Notes: generated by a model from the letters alone, not told the origin. A stretch of DNA of 64,000 nt from Pyrocephalus nanus (GCA_038380795.1 CM076264.1:73401223-73465222), one strand, 5' to 3'; positions 10,465 through 22,637 are shown, counted from the stretch's first letter. Made by a program: numbers and translations.

Positions 10465-10712
10465 CATGGCTTGGTTTGGGTTGGAACAGACCTTAAAGAG
10501 CAGCTCATTCCGACCCTCCTGCCATGGGCAGGGAACACCTTCCACTATCCCAGGTTGCTCCAAGCCCCATTCAACCTGGCCTGGGAAGGGGCTCTCAGAT
10601 CTCCCTGGAGCCTTCTCTTCCCCAGGGGAACCCCCCCAGCTCTCCCAGCCTGGCTCCAGAGCAGAGGGGCTCCAGCCCTTGGAGCAACTCCATGTCCTTC
10701 AGTCCAACAACA
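10465..10712 (-). mobile_element. CR1 3' end, internally deleted
   Basis: Antisense 3' terminus GGTTTGGGTTGGAACAGACC and the CATGGGCAGGGAACACC block jump from AACCTGGCCTGGGAAGG directly to the more 5' block CTCTCAGATCTCCCTGGAGCC, so the middle of the usual 3' UTR is missing. Confidence 0.9.
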
Positions 10713-10974
10713 GAACACACACTCCTCTTTCAAAGAGCATCATCATCATCGTACCTGCATGGAGGGAACCTGACCTTGCTTCCTGGGCATCCAGAAATAT
10801 CTGGCACTTTCAGGAGGATGATAAAAGCTGCTGGTCTGAGCCAGGATCAGTCTTTCCCATGGAAACAACTTTAGTGAGATGCTGGACTACCCCACACTTG
10901 ACCCCACAGGCTCTCAAAGCACACCTGGCAGCAGCAGCTTGTGTAAACCACCGTGGGTGGATGCAGAGGGATCA

Positions 10975-11552
10975 GAACTTCAAAGGAGGTTCCCCAAGCA
11001 GGTCGAGGTGGAGGTCCTGCCCCTCTGCCCAGCACTGGTGAGGCCACATCAGCAGCACTGGGTCCAGTTCTGGCTCCCCAGTACCAGAGAGACAGGGCCA
11101 GGCTGGAGAGAGCCCAGGGAAGGCACTGGAGCACCTCTGCTCTGAGGAAAGGCTGAGGGAGCTGGGACAGCTCATCCTGGAGAGGAGAAAGCTCCGGGGG
11201 TCTCATCAGTGTCCATCAACACCTGCAGGGAGGGTGCAGAGAGGACAGAGCCAGGCTCTGCCCTGTGGTGCCCAGTGACAGGGCAGGGGACAATGGGCAC
11301 ACACTGAGACACAGGAGGGTCCCTGTGGATGTCAGGGAACACGTTTTGACTGTGAGAGTGACCAAGCACTGGCACAGGTTGCCCAGGGAGGTTGTGGAGT
11401 CTCCATTCTTGGAGATACTCAAAGTTTATCTGGACACAGTCCTGGGCAGCCGGCTCCGGTGGCTCTGCTGGAACAGGGAAGTTGGATCAGGTGACTTCCA
11501 GAGGTTCCTTCCAAAAAATCAATCCCTCTGGGATTCTGTGATCCTGCAATTG
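10975..11552 (+). mobile_element. Long classical CR1 3' segment
   Basis: Sense copy beginning in decayed ORF2 C-terminal text (a frame with LVRPHQQHWVQFW, the CR1 reverse-transcriptase tail). It continues through GAGGAAAGGCTGAGGGAGCTGG and TGCCCAGTGACAGGGCAGGGG to a TTCTGTGATCC tail. It belongs to an older, classical CR1 form than most copies here. Confidence 0.9.
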
Positions 11553-11897
11553 AGCGCTCTGCAAACTTCTCAGAAAGCAAAGCTGCTGGGATTGAAGCTC
11601 ACAGTCAGGTAAAGTGACACCCAGCACTGAGCAGGAGATCCCTCCACTGTGCAGGACATACCTTGGGATCCCACCAGTGCCCCTCCAGCTCCTGGCTTTC
11701 AGTGAACAAGCACCAGTTGCTGCACACCATGACACCCTCTGCCACTTATGACACAACCCTCCCCTCCCAGGAGCCACTGACCAAGAGCAAAAAGCTGATG
11801 AGAGGAAAGGAACCCACTGACCCCAAATGAAATGAAGCCAAATGCAAGACTGAAGAGCCCCAAGACCGGGCAATTATTATCCCAGTCAGGAGACAGA
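11553..11897. other. Short unique interval between CR1 copies
   Basis: Nothing recognised. It separates a sense CR1 from an antisense CR1 of another class. Confidence 0.4.
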
Positions 11898-12030
11898 AAT
11901 ATCATAGAATATCCCAAGTAGGAAGGGACCCACAAGGATCATCGAGTCCAACTCCTGGCCCCGCACAGGACACCCCAAAAATCACACCATGTACCTGAGA
12001 GTATTGTCCAAGTGCATTCTTGAATGGAAA
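11898..12030 (-). mobile_element. CR1 end of the ATCGAGTCCAACTCCTGGCC class
   Basis: Antisense ATCATAGAATATCCCAAG, then GGGACCCACAAGGATCATCG and CACAGGACACCCCAAAAATC. The same class recurs at 43018, 44794 and 53982. Confidence 0.85.
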
Positions 12031-12145
12031 AATTAACGGATGAGGTTTTAAGAAAAAAACACCAGTGAATGTGGATGCTTAAGAAATTGGGACATGAAAT
12101 AGTTCAGGCTCCTAAAGAGACAAAGAAATGTTGACAGTGGGTACC

Positions 12146-12216
12146 AGTCACAGAATCACAGAATGGTTTGGGTTGGAAGGGACCTTAAAGACCATCTAGT
12201 CCCAATTCCCACAGTT
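12146..12216 (-). mobile_element. Very short CR1 3' end
   Basis: About 70 bp of antisense terminus: AGAATCACAGAATGGTTTGG through GACCATCTAGTCCC. Extreme 5' truncation. Confidence 0.88.
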
Positions 12217-13689
12217 AACTGTGGCACGTCAGACCTTAAGTTTTCTGTAATATCTTGCTTTTTTAAGGAAAGAAATCTCTCCCTGGAAGTCTAACAACAG
12301 ACAGTGAGCCCAGAGACTTGATGCTCTCACACTGAAAATATGGAAATAAGAGCCAGGAGGTATTTGCTCCATCCCTGGATACGCTGGGAGCAGACTGGTG
12401 GCACCTCTCTGAAACCAAAGTGTTCCATGATCTCCAGCTGCCCATGGAGCTGCATGGACGGGCACTCCTGGCCCAGCCAGGCTCTGGAAGCTGCACTCAG
12501 AGGGGAAGGACTACAAACACAAACTGTTTTCCTGATAATAATTTTCCTAACAAACTCTCCTAATTCTGAGAGTTTCAATTTGCCCTCGGCCGCTCTTCCC
12601 TTCCGGTGCTGCTGCTGTCTGATCGTGGGAGCGTGTGCCGGTTACTCCTGCAGAATAAACTGGGATGAGAAATAAATTATGGAGAGATAGAGGGAATGAA
12701 GAGCTTCTCGGACCTGTAGCAATGAGGAAGGATGAGCTGGAGAGGGTTTCCTAAAGGACATGTCACCAAGGAGCATCAAGGTGGGACAGGTAAGAGCCAC
12801 GAGAAGGGAAAGTTCCAAGAAGGAGAGCAGTGAGCTGAGCCTGAGGGAGCTGTCAGGGCAGGGAGGAGGAAGGTGAAGGACAAACTCCAAGCCTTGACAG
12901 GAGGAGGGTGCTGGGGATTGAGGGGTTTGCTGCAGGTGAGGGATGGTGGGGGGCAGCATCAGCTGTGCTGCAAAGGGGAGAGGGAGATGAGACCCCCCCC
13001 CTTCTGGGGTGATTAAAACAGATCTCCCAAAACAACACCCTCAGAGCTTGATAAACCCCCTGGCTAGTACAAGACCAGAATCCATGGTCTCCTGGTGTGC
13101 TTTCCCCGTGGGATCAGCATTGCAGCTGCACCACAGCACCGGGAAGTGGAGAACAACCACCGGAGAGGCACAGGAGACATTGATTCAACTCACTACTGCA
13201 AATCACGGATTAATAATTAAAACAAAAGAAGTCGAGGCACAGAGGGATATATTTCCTTAAATATTTCACTTCAGGGTGTCCCCTCTTTTGTCCCAGGCAT
13301 CGTTTGTAAGGTGCACAAAGAAAACAGGAGCACAGCTTACATTCCAGCTACGGAAAGGACCGGTTGCTTTTGATGGAGGAGTCAGGATGGGGGATGGCCA
13401 TTATTTAGCATGACAACATCCCTACCTAGTCAGACGCCTTTCAGAGAGCAAACGGGTGCACGGGGAGGAGAAACGAGGCTTAAAAAGAAAAAAAAAAGAA
13501 ACCCCGACGAAAAATAAAGCCCTGAGAATGAAGTCCCAGATTGAGCCGAGGAGCTGGATCGCTGGGGGCAGCGAGCGATCAGAGCATCCTACTTTTAAAA
13601 CAAAGGTGTCGGAGGGGATCACTCGCTTGACAGCCTTAAAACCTCCCCGCAGAGGCTGAGCTCTCCCATTCAAACGCATGCATCCGGTC
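12217..13689. other. Unique sequence
   Basis: Includes a purine-rich stretch at 12790-12990 and a C-run near 12992. No convincing exon. Confidence 0.35.
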
Positions 13690-13811
13690 ATGCAGCTTTA
13701 ATCGCTGGTTGTGCTTACCCTGGAATCCACCCGGGACACCTGTAGGTGCAGAGAGCAGCCAGCCCGTCCCACGGAGCAGCCCCCGGGCTAAGAAAGTGCC
13801 GCGGATCCGTT

Positions 13812-13866
13812 AAAAAAAAAAAAAAAAACAAAAAAAAAACCAAAAAAACCCCCCCAAAAAAACCAA
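13812..13866. repeat. A-rich tract
   Basis: Runs of A broken by single C and a short C-run, inside a CpG-rich block. Confidence 0.9.
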
Positions 13867-13981
13867 CCCAAAAATCACTCCTTTACCTGCGGTAATTCCG
13901 CACCGCTGCTCAGTTCAGCCCTGTTGCCACAGTAACACTTGTGGTGTAGCCGAGATCACTGATTATGAAACTCGGGGGGGG

Positions 13982-14011
13982 AAAAAAAATTAAAAAAAAA
14001 AAAAAAAAAAA
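13982..14011. repeat. A-rich homopolymer tract
   Basis: A8, two T, then A19, next to a G-run at 13974-13980. Confidence 0.9.
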
Positions 14012-14837
14012 TCAGAGGCTGCTAATTAGGATATACTCCAGTTCTCCGAAAGCTCCATATTAATGACATTAGGATTGCGGGCGCTGGGAAAACAGACGCC
14101 GGAAAGCATCGCCCGGGTCAGCACCCACAGCCAGCAGCTGCTTTTTTTTGGGGGGCTTTTTTTTTTTTTGTACCCGGGTCTTAAAATTCAGCCCGCCAAT
14201 CCCCTGCAAATTCGGCTTGTTTTTCCTTCTCATCTCCCATCTCACAAACGTGCAAGACTCGGCGGAACAGCCTTTACTCTTTACATATATTTGCATGCAT
14301 TAGGCTTGGAAAGGGTTGAGGACGAGGTGCAAATTGGTGACAGCCGGAGCGGGGCCAGGGATGCGTCCCCTGCAATCTCACATTAACCGCGGGGCTCTCC
14401 CGCTTTTGCAGGGAAAAGAACCCCAAAACCACGATTTCACCGGTGGCGGTGAGGGGTTTGCAGAGGAGGGGAGCTGGATCCGAAGCGTTTTCCTTCTCTG
14501 AGTGCCAAAAAAGCATCCCGAGGCTCGTCTTCTGCTGAGGGCTTCAAGCTGCAAAGTCTGACTGGGAGCAGTTTGTGCTGCCAGACGCAACTGTTTTTCC
14601 ACACGGTCCACAAATAGGATATAGGATCGTGTTTCCAGGTAAAAGGAACATTGCCTGACAGGTATTTCTGGAGCTGCAAGCCCAGAGTGATGCTGGTTAA
14701 AAAAGTCAGCTCATCGAAAAGCTTTAATTTTTCCTTTCCTGTTGAACGATGAATCCACCGGGTGGATGAGATGGTGCTAAACACGTGGGGCCAAGGAAAG
14801 CTGAGTTAATGGCTTATATGGAGCTTATAACAGCTTC

Positions 14838-14978
14838 TTACCCTGGAAGTGTCCCAGTTGGACAGGGCTTGGAACAACCTGGTCTAGTGGAAGGTGTCGC
14901 TGCCCATGGCAGAGGGTTGTGATGAGATGAACTTTTAAGGTCCCTTCCAACCCAAACCATTCCACGATTCCATAAAAA
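14838..14978 (+). mobile_element. CR1 3' end
   Basis: Sense copy from TACCCTGGAAGTGTCCCAG to CCAACCCAAACCATTCCACG. It retains only the last 140 bp and faces an antisense fragment that starts about 45 bp further right. Confidence 0.9.
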
Positions 14979-15017
14979 CACTTGAATGCATTGTCAGACC
15001 CTGCATTTCTCCATCAC

Positions 15018-15150
15018 CCAGCCTCGCCTTGGACACTCACAGGGATCCAGGAGCAGCCACAGCTTCTCTGGGAGACCTGTGCCAGTGTTTTACCACTCTC
15101 ACTGTAAAAAACTTCTTCCCTTTATCTAGCACTTGAACCACTTTTTCCCC
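15018..15150 (-). mobile_element. Internal CR1 fragment
   Basis: Antisense block CGCCTTGGACACTCACAGGG, then CAGCCACAGCTTCTCTGG and ACCACTCTCACTGTAAAAAA. The 3' terminus is absent. Confidence 0.82.
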
Positions 15151-16182
15151 CCCCCTTTAAGCAGGAAAATAAGTAGAGGTTAATTTTTTTTTCTCTAGCA
15201 GCATCACCTAAAGCCTTGAAATCACAGTACACTGCTCATGACTGCATGAACCAGCCACTTCTCTCCCTCACCAGTAACCCTGACATGTTAGGTGTAGGGT
15301 TAATTACCTATAAATGTGATTTATTAGCTGGAAACCAGGCAAAGGGCTGATCTAAGATACCCACCAACCACATTATACGAGCAAGGCACATCCCGGTCCC
15401 GAGCAGACTGGGATTGCCACGTTACAGATAACAAATTAATACAACTAGTGGGATTCAGCTGCCACTGATGGTTTAGTTGGAGGCATTCTTTCCAACCTTT
15501 TAATAAGCTTATTTGCAGGAATTAGTCCTTTAATGCTGTCTGCTCGTGTATCCTGTGCAGTGTAAGCCAGTTGGATGCGACCACAGAGAGAACATCTGCT
15601 TTTGTGAGCATTTAGGGAAATTATTGCCAATTATGGGGAAGGCAGGTGAGGGCAGCTGGGCGGGGAGGATCTGCCAGGAGGGATGAGGAGCTTTGCAAGA
15701 TGCTGATGTGAGCAGGAAGTTCACTGGGAACATAAATACCTTGGGAAAAAGGAGCTGCTGCCCAGAGTGCAGCCACAATATCCCTAGCAAGGAAAGGATT
15801 TTGGGGCCAGCAGAGGTTTTGGGTGATCCTTGCTATCATTCACACTGTTGGCATTTTGAGCAGATCTGCCTTCCAAACATTCCTTCTCATCAGCCTATGC
15901 TGAAAAAAGGATCACACTCTGTTTTTCTTTATTCCAGTGGCTTTATTCCACTTTTCCCCCATTTCCCCCCCCATCTATTTTCCATGTATTCTTTCTCATC
16001 TGTCTTTTCTTCCTCTCTTTTCCATTCCATCTTCCATGCCCAAGAGGGGATTCCATGTTTAAAACAGAGCAATCTGTAGGCACAGATCTCAGAGCCACCA
16101 ACAACAAGCCGGGCACCTTCTATGACTGCTATAAACCCATTTTATATAAGTATATTGATGTATATGACCAGCAGGACAGGGG
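15151..16182. other. AT-rich unique sequence
   Basis: 15220-15620 is AT-rich and repeat-free. The right end (16125-16170) carries TATAAACC-type AT-rich repeats that continue beyond the next CR1. No gene seen. Confidence 0.4.
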
Positions 16183-16728
16183 GGGATTCTGCCCCTCTGC
16201 CCCCTCAGGGGAGACCCCCCTGCAGAGCTGCCCCCAGCCCTGGGAACAACAGCACAAGGACGTGGAGCTGCTGCAGAGAGTCCAGAGGAGGCCCCGGAGA
16301 TGCTGCCAGGGCTGGAGCCCCTCTGCTCTGGAGCCAGGCTGGGAGAGCTGGGGGGGTTCCCCTGGAGAAGAGAAGGCTCCAGGGAGACCTGAGAGCCCCT
16401 GGCAGGGCCTAAAGGGGCTCCAGGAGAGCTGGAGAGGGACTGGGGACAAGGGATGGAGGGACAGCACACAGGGAATGGCTTCCCACTGCCAGAGCACAGG
16501 GAGAGATACTGGGGATATTGGGAAGGAATTGCTGGCTGTGAGGGTGGTGAGGCCCCAGCAGAGATTTCCCAGAGAAGCTGTGTCTGCCCCTGGATCCCTG
16601 GAAGTGTCCAAGGCCAGGTTGGAGCAACCTGGGATAGTGGAAGATGTCCCTGCCCATGGCAGGGGGTGGGACTGGATGATCTTTGAGGTCCCCTCCACCC
16701 CAAACCATCCTGTGATTCTGTGAATCCG
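16183..16728 (+). mobile_element. CR1 with decayed ORF2 C-terminus
   Basis: Sense copy. The 5' part has the ORF2 remnant ...DVELLQRVQRRP, followed by the GGGGCTCCAGGAGAGCTGG block and the 3' end ACCATCCTGTGATTCTGTG. It is flanked on both sides by TATAAACC repeats. Confidence 0.93.
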
Positions 16729-16830
16729 TGATTTATATCGCTATAAACCTATTATAAACCTAATATAATAAAGTTATTACATATTACATATATATTGTTA
16801 TAAACCTCCCATAAACCCAGCATCATTGCT
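16729..16830. repeat. AT-rich TATAAACC-type imperfect repeat
   Basis: CTATAAACCTATTATAAACC and later TTATAAACCTCCCATAAACC, with (TA)-rich sequence between. Matching CTATAAACCCA lies at about 16130 on the other side of the CR1. Confidence 0.7.
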
Positions 16831-17916
16831 GTGAACATATTTCCCACTGACACAAGACTGTAAGAACTAAAACACCAGGGTTAACAAGGCCTTGCTGATA
16901 CCAGCTCAAAACCTCATGTTCAGTAGTTCTGGAAAATATATAATTAAAAAAGCAGGTTCTTATCTTTGAAGTGATGAACCAACAGCCTGGGACGACTGAC
17001 TTTTAGCCCTCCCATGTTATTCACAATTCATCCTCTATTTTCATCTCCCCAACAAAAGGCTGAACTCAACTGTATTATTGTCAGCCAGGGCTTTTATCAC
17101 CAGCCTTCGAAGCGGTCAAGGCATGGCAGGGAACAATGGCTCTCACAGGAGAACAAATACGAGCTGAACAAAAATACCCTGTTGCTAAGGTTTAAACCAG
17201 CCTTTTTTTTGGGGCACAGCCGGGTAGTTGGGAATCCCAGTGCCACCCTGTGTAAAAAATCCGGAGGGAATTAGGACTTGGAGGGGGGAAAACGACCTGA
17301 CACTCGGGGCTGCTTAGAATTTAAAGTAAGAGTATAACTTAAGTGGGCTTGAAACCAAAGACAGTGTCTGGCCCATGCTGAGAGGAAAGTTCAGTCTGGA
17401 GGAGCAAGCCCAGAGGCCCATGGAGATGTTGGCCACCCTTCCCAGGTGTGGATGTTGGGAATGTTCCTCCTCTCAGGGAAAGCCCAACCCACAACGATTT
17501 TTCTGGTGAAATCCACCCCAAAAGCAACCACAGATCTGCAGCCTGTGGTTTCTACACCCTTAGCCAAGGGAGCAGCACCTTCTTCTGCTTTTGGGGTTGG
17601 GTAGAGAAATGCTCTTCCCTGGTAGTGGTGAGGCAAGGAACTGGGTTTGGCCACGGTGCCCTTCCCAGTAAACACAAGGGTTTCCAGCAGTGGCTCCAGG
17701 GCAAAGAGTGACCCCAAGGACAGGAAAGCCATGACTGGCAGCCCTAGAAAGCTGTTGTGGGGTAGAATGTTGGGCAAGGGGACAGCAGAGCCATGGTGGT
17801 CCAAAGTGGCCATGACCAGCCCATCTTCCTCCCCTCTAGATGGAGCTCCAGGAGAAAACTGAGGTCCCACCCCAGAGTGAAGGTGGACACATCCCATCAT
17901 CTCCAAGAATGGATCC
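16831..17916. other. Unique sequence
   Basis: No repeat recognised. A 175-codon minus-strand frame (17391-17918) shows no domain and is probably chance. Confidence 0.35.
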
Positions 17917-18178
17917 ATGGAATCATAGAATGGTTTGGGTTGGAAGGGACCTCAAAGATCATCCAGTTCCTACCCCCTGCCATGGGCAGGGACACCTTCC
18001 ACTAGCCCAGGTTGCTCCAAGCCCCGTCCAACCTGGCCTTGGACACTTCCAGGGATCCAGGGGCAGCCACAGCTTCTCTGGGCAACCTGTGCCAGGGCCC
18101 CACCACCCTCACAGCCAAGAATTCCTCCCCAATATCCCATCTATTCCTGCCCTTCCTCCTTGTCCTGTCACCTGCAGT
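17917..18178 (-). mobile_element. CR1 3' end
   Basis: Complete antisense 3' block starting ATGGAATCATAGAATGG through CAGGGATCCAGGGGCAGCC to ATATCCCATCTATTCCTGCC. Confidence 0.93.
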
Positions 18179-19227
18179 TTGGTGCTTAAAAAAACAGGCC
18201 AAGTTTGCCAAGGTGCTTTAATAAAAACCAGTAAATCATCACTTTAATTCTTCCTTCCTGCACTGTGTCAGCAGAACGCCCACCATGGTAAATCACACCA
18301 CACAGAATCCCCCCCCCCCCAAAAAAAAAAATGTTCTCCTTCTTTAAGGGGTGGCAATTTTGTGCCCAAAACCCTCCTGAAAAGCCTGGAGGAGCTGGTG
18401 GGATCAAGGGCACCACAGTGGCAGCAGGTGCCAGAAGGAACGGCTTCTCTGCAGTGATTGGAGATTTTATTTGCACTGGCACCACAAATATTTTTGGATG
18501 CACGTAGGCAGTGGTGCAGTGATGAATCCTGGCCATTTCACGTGCAAAACAGAACACAAAAGGGGAATTTCAAGTTTCCTTGATGACAGCAGAGCCTGGA
18601 CACATATGAAAGAAGGAACAGAGTCAAGGTAATGCTGGAATTCAGTTTTTATGACTCATGTTGGGTTTCCTTTCCCAATAAACAAGGTCTCCCTGAGCAG
18701 CTATTCCAACATCACTGTGTGTCACTTGGATTTTACTGATATGAAAATAAACACTAAGATGCTACAACAGAGCTCAAATCCCCCTGTATTAGGCACCTAG
18801 GCCAAACAGCCACCAAAATTATGCTGAATTAAATGAATTTCGATCCCACCCATAACAACAGGACCCTCCACTCAGGTTGAACAACTTCAATAGCAAAGCC
18901 AAGGGCAGACCCGAGACATCCCCATCCTTGAAAGTCTTTGCTGTTCCTTTCAAAAGGCTTTGAAAAGCAGCTTTCCTACAAAAACACCCATTTCCATCTC
19001 TCCCTGGAGAGGAGCATAATACACACAGGGCTCCTCAGTGTGGCTGTTAAATAGGAGACCCCCCAAACCAGGCATTAAATGGTACAGGAGCTGCCACACA
19101 ACAGAGAGGGCTTTCTGTGCCTGCTGTCACTGCACAAACACAACACAAAGTCTGTTGCTCAAGACCAAGAGTGGATTTGGTGGCGCTGGGGCCCAGCCTG
19201 GCAAACTCATCCCGGTTCTCTGGTGTA
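18179..19227. other. Unique sequence
   Basis: Contains a C12/A11 homopolymer junction at 18309-18331. No gene seen. Confidence 0.35.
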
Positions 19228-20095
19228 ACATGGCGTGGTTTGGGTTGGAAGGGACCTCAAAGATCATCCAGTTCCACTCCCAGCCATGGGCAGGGACACC
19301 TTCCACTAGCCCAGGTTGCTCCAAGCCCCATCCAACCTGGCCTTGGACACTTCCAGGGATCCAGGGACAGCCACAGCTTCTCTGCCCAACCTGTGCCAGG
19401 GCCTCCCCACCCTCCCAGCCAACAATTCCTTCCCAATATCCCATCTCTCCCTGCCCTCTAAAGCCATTCCCTGTGTGCTGTCCCTCCATGCCTTGTCCCC
19501 AGTCCCTCTCCAGCTCTCCTGGAGCCCCTTTAGGCCCTGCCAGGGGCTCTCAGGTCTCCCTGGAGCCTTCTCTTCTCCAGGGGAACCCCCCCAGCTCTCC
19601 CAGCCTGGCTCCAGAGCAGAGGGGCTCCAGCCCTGGCAGCATCTCCGGGGCCTCCTCTGGACTCTCTGCAGCAGCTCCACATCCTTGTGCTGTTGTTCCC
19701 AGGGCTGGGGGCAGCTCTGCAGGGGGGTCTCACTGAGGGGGCAGAGGGGCAGGATCACATCCCCTGCCCTGCTGGCCTCCTTTCTTTGGACACAGCCCAG
19801 GAGATGCCTGACTTTCTGGTCTGTGAGCACACATTGCTCGTATTTCATCCACCAGCACCCCCAAGTCCTTCTCCCAGGGCCGCTCTCAATCCATTCATCC
19901 CTCAGCCTGTTCTGATACTGGGATTGTCCCAGAGCAGGTGCAGGACCTTGCACTTTGCCTTGTTTAAGCTCATGAGGATCACAAGGCTCCACTTGTCCAG
20001 CCTGCCCAGGTCTCTCAGGATGGCATCACATCCCTCAGGTGAATCACCTGCCACCCCTGAGCTTGGTGCCATCAGTTCTGAGCCCAGGGCCATCC
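19228..20095 (-). mobile_element. Longest CR1 copy, includes reverse-transcriptase remnant
   Basis: About 870 bp antisense. Beyond the 3' UTR it keeps decayed ORF2: on the minus strand a frame reads GVAGDSPEGCDAILRDLGR, then LDKW and LNKAKCKVLHL, characteristic of the CR1 reverse transcriptase just after the catalytic box. The 5' truncation falls at about that box. Frameshifts and stops make it dead. Confidence 0.93.
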
Positions 20096-20504
20096 TGGCT
20101 CAAATCCTCCTCGTTTCCCTTAGTCCAAACCAAATCCAGTCCAATCCCTCAGTGGTACACATCCCTCTCTGAGATGTGCCCTGTCCCAAATCAGATGCTC
20201 AGCATTCCTGGACAATTATCTGTGGGGTTGGTTTGCCCCAAGTAAATGATGTTTCACCCTAAGCCATCCTGTGCTCACACAGCACTGGGGGAAGAGGAGT
20301 GCTCAGCTGAAGACCCCCTGCAGTGCTGCCATAATCAAATGGACCAAACAGGAGGGAGAAAAGGAGAAAATGTCGTTTTGGGAGGTGCACAAGGGTTGAA
20401 CCCAAAATCCTACAGCTGGAAAAGGGGCAACATCCAATCCACACACAAAGCAAGAGGGATGGTAGGAGTGATCCATTGATTACAGGGTTATTTTTGGATG
20501 TAGC

Positions 20505-20563
20505 TGTGCTGGTTGGACTTGACCTTAGGGGTCTTTTCCAACCTAAATGAGTCTATGATTCTA
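20505..20563 (+). mobile_element. CR1 3' terminal sliver
   Basis: GTGCTGGTTGGACTTGACC, then GGGGTCTTTTCCAACC and TCTATGATTCT. About 60 bp of sense terminus from the GTCTTTTCCAACCTAAATG class. Confidence 0.8.
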
Positions 20564-22637
20564 CTGCTACTTCAATAATACCTTCACATCAGGGCACTGC
20601 TCTCAAAGTAGCCATCTCCCAATAATCTCAGAGATCTAGATGTGATTTCCAGAAGGGCCTTAAACGTAAATGTGAACCAACCAGCCTATGCTCCTCCAAG
20701 GAGTACTTTCCTCTACTCCTCCTCCCCACAGCTCTTCCCCATCCTACAGGTTCCGGGTGTGATTTGCCAGGCTTTAAAAACCAAGTTCTCCAGATGTTAG
20801 GGGATCTCTTAATACCCTCTGTATACTCCTGGTGCCCCAGTGTGGAGATGCTTGTACAGGAATACATTTAAAGATGTTGACTCCTCCCCATCTCCCTCTC
20901 TAGGAGTGTGAGGAAAGGCAGACTTGGAGGCTTTGGAAAACAATTAAATAATTTTCCCACAAGCAGCACAAGGAAGGGTTTAGCTCTGAGGTGTCCACTG
21001 CCTGCTGTGCTGAAGGAAATGCCTTGTATCTCCACCACCACTTCCCAGAGGATGATGAAGGACTCCTGAGTGGAATTTTGATCCCCCCCTTCCATCCCCA
21101 ATGCTGTACAGCCTCTAAAGCAGATTTTCAGCCCTTGAAAAGACACGCTCTGGAAAGGGAGAGCAGAGGCAAAAGCAGGGCAGCCTTTCCTCTCTCCAGG
21201 TGGCCTTTCCTGGCAGCAGAACGACATTTCAAGTGTGGGATACTCTTAAACCAGCTGGAGGAACCAGTTATTCATGGCAGATGCTGAGATGGTTATTAAG
21301 AGTCAAGGAAGGAACATCAGCACTGGGGTGACTTCTAATCCTTGCCGGCGTGGAATGGAATTAAAATTCATGAGCTTGAAATAAATGGCCACCCATCCCA
21401 ACTCACACCCCAGCACATCCCTGGCTATGAGATTAATGCAGAGACAGAATTAATCCAACACCATCTTCCCCCTGACCTATCTGGGTGAGGGGATAAGACC
21501 CACTAAAACCATCTCACAACATCCAACACGGTGCCACTGCCGTGGGCTGGTTTGTGTCCAAACCAACGCTTCTCCCCCTTCCCCAGAGGACAATTCTGAG
21601 GGACAGAAGAAGGTGTAACATCTCTGAAAGCTGCTTTAATACAAGGGAGAAATACCTGGGAGTAAGGGAAGTTTCAGGTGACCAGATTCAAGGATACAGC
21701 CATGGCTGAGCAGCTTTAACTCCTCTCTCTCATCCCAGATTAGTTCCTCGGAACTCACCAGGAATTCTCCAGCTGTTTCACTTGCTGGAGAGATGCCACA
21801 CTTGTGTGTCAGACTAAACATCTGTGCTTTTAAGCCCGGGATTTTCAGATCAGATCTATGTGCTTGTTTGGAAGGGGAAAATAACAACACAAACTGGCTG
21901 TTAGGGGAGTGGTTCATTGAGCAGATCTGCTGTTATTTCTTCCTCCCCACCCCTCATATCACCCCTCCTCTTCTCCCCCCACAGGCAAAGTGGTTCAACA
22001 GACTGCAGGAAAATGCAGGGAAAACCAATACTGTGCATTTTCTGTGGTCAATGTTTTCCTGTTAGGTCAGAGAGGAGCTACCAGAAACACAGTGTGCAGT
22101 TGGCACCTTCCCCTCCTGCCTCCCCACTGCAGGGAGCAACCTGACTTGGGATCTGGGCTTTGAGGGCCAGGTGGATGTCCCAGTATGAACTGGGAAAGGG
22201 TTCAGCCTGTGAGGGTTGTAGGTGTGTGTGCTCAGACACCTCCATTCCTGCTCTTACAGGGGGTGCCCTCTGAGAGGTGATGGGATCCCTCCGGGTTGGT
22301 TTTTGGGGCTCCATCAGTCTCCATGAGCTCCTCCACATCAGCCCTTTGTCCACCCTCCCACCTCTCCATCTGCCCTCACTGCTGGAGCAGCCTTTTGGCC
22401 CCTGCTGACACCTGTCCCCAGTCTCACTTGGAGAAAAGAGTTCAATATTTCAGGTGGGTCTGACACATCTCAGACGGTCGGCGCAACCGCGGGGAACGTG
22501 ACCTGTGCTTCTGGTCTGATCCCCCACCAGAGGGGCACCCAATGTCCCACAGTCAGGGACATCCCACCTGCCTCAGAACCTCTGTTCTCCCTTCTGGTTT
22601 AGTTTTTCCACTTAGGGTCTCACTATTGTGGTGGGGA
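20564..22637. other. Two kilobases without a recognised feature
   Basis: Ordinary mid-GC sequence with no tandem repeat, CR1 or splice-bounded open segment that I could defend. Confidence 0.35.

Larger units (their letters stand above)
13690..14565. promoter_or_regulatory. CpG-rich block, candidate promoter of the minus-strand gene
   Basis: Dense CpG by eye (GTGCCGCGGATCCG, GCGGGCGCTGGG, AGACGCCGG, GGTGGCGGTGAGG) with no CR1. Two good minus-strand splice-donor matches lie here: CCGCAG with GTAAAGG at 13887/13886 and TCCAGG with GTAAGC at 13719/13718. The leader exon at 5346 needs an upstream untranslated exon, and a first exon here would lie about 8.5 kb upstream. Long A-tracts (13812-13865, 13982-14011) interrupt the block. 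Confidence 0.35.

Noticed and set aside
19306..19992. 228-codon minus-strand frame with ORF2-like words
   Set aside because: Part of a 5'-truncated, mutated CR1. Described as a mobile element, not a gene.
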